In this document: one piece after another, positions 63,862 through 64,000 of the stretch | Numbering within the stretch: the first letter of the stretch is position 1 | Layout of the letters: each line of letters opens with the position of its first letter | Source: Agapetus fuscipes | Lineage: Eukaryota > Arthropoda > Insecta > Trichoptera > Glossosomatidae | DNA: 64,000 bases | Direction of reading: 5' to 3' | Assembly (NCBI GenBank): GCA_951799405.1 | Contig: OX637351.1 | Coordinates: 10,262,251 to 10,326,250, forward strand | Program-made: the position numbers and the translations under genes | Notes under the pieces: generated by a model | Databases searched by the model: none | Told to the model about the DNA's origin: nothing | The model's input: only the letters and a program-made list of their open reading frames with translations

Positions 63862-63902
63862 ATGCCAACAACACGCAGTGTATCTAGCGGTCACCCATCC
63901 TG
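63862..63902 (-). pseudogene. 5S rRNA 3'-half fragment
   Basis: The minus strand reads GGATGGGTGACCGC then a diverged segment ending CTGCGTGTTGTTGGCAT, matching the 3' third of 5S rRNA (box C through helix I). It abuts the SINE-M head. A MITE-P end follows at about 63920-63942. Confidence 0.7.
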
Positions 63903-64000
63903 GTATCGTCGTTGATCGATGGTGATGAGACTTCCAGCCCAGCATTCTACAAACTCAGCTCTCTCCCGTACCTGCAAATTAATATTAACGTATGTGATAC

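Overview
The window is AT-rich, repeat-dense animal DNA, almost certainly from an insect. The evidence is short conserved exons separated by long introns, an ELOVL6-type elongase exon that resembles Drosophila Baldspot, insect-type RTE/CR1-like LINEs, tRNA-derived SINEs and an LTR element primed by tRNA-Lys(CUU). I cannot name the order or species. No bacterial-type operon, CRISPR array or functional RNA gene is visible.

Two host genes can be supported, both on the minus strand. The first is a complete vitamin K-dependent gamma-glutamyl carboxylase (GGCX), rebuilt from nine exons between 37064 and 23369. All splice phases agree, giving a 719-residue protein whose active-site lysine, histidine and cysteine pair match the human enzyme. 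The second is the first coding exon (22327-22146) of an ELOVL6-type fatty-acid elongase, whose start lies about 1 kb downstream of the GGCX stop. Its remaining exons were not found in the window. A CpG-rich stretch with a perfect CRE precedes it.

The rest is a graveyard of mobile elements. Names used here: REP-A is an unclassified ~250-bp family with a TTAGA-type tail (more than 20 copies). SINE-M has a tRNA-Met-like head. SINE-G has a tRNA head beginning GGTCGATAGCTCAGTTGG. SINE-S has a Ser/Leu-like tRNA head. RTE-1 to RTE-4 are C-terminal scraps of RTE-like LINEs. There are CR1/L2-like and Jockey/R1-like LINE fragments and Penelope-like (PLE) remnants. There are also several foldback MITE families (hAT-like, TTA-target Harbinger-like, and others), and one young non-autonomous LTR retrotransposon (48487-50602) with identical 301-bp LTRs and only a gag reading frame.

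Layout: 1-22 kb is intergenic repeats. 22.1-22.9 kb holds the elongase exon and promoter region. 23.4-37.1 kb is GGCX with TE-filled introns, including a triple nest at 28-29.4 kb and a PLE/ribozyme-like cluster at 30.5-31.2 kb. 37-64 kb is intergenic repeats, including the LTR element, a 5S rRNA-LINE chimera at 57.5 kb and a hAT element with a perfect 8-bp target duplication at 62.2 kb.

The most interesting non-gene signals are: hammerhead-ribozyme-like folds in PLE-related repeats, all sharing one extra nucleotide beside stem II; the 5S-LINE fusion; a SINE that shares its 3' tail with a LINE in the same window; and a composite two-headed SINE family.
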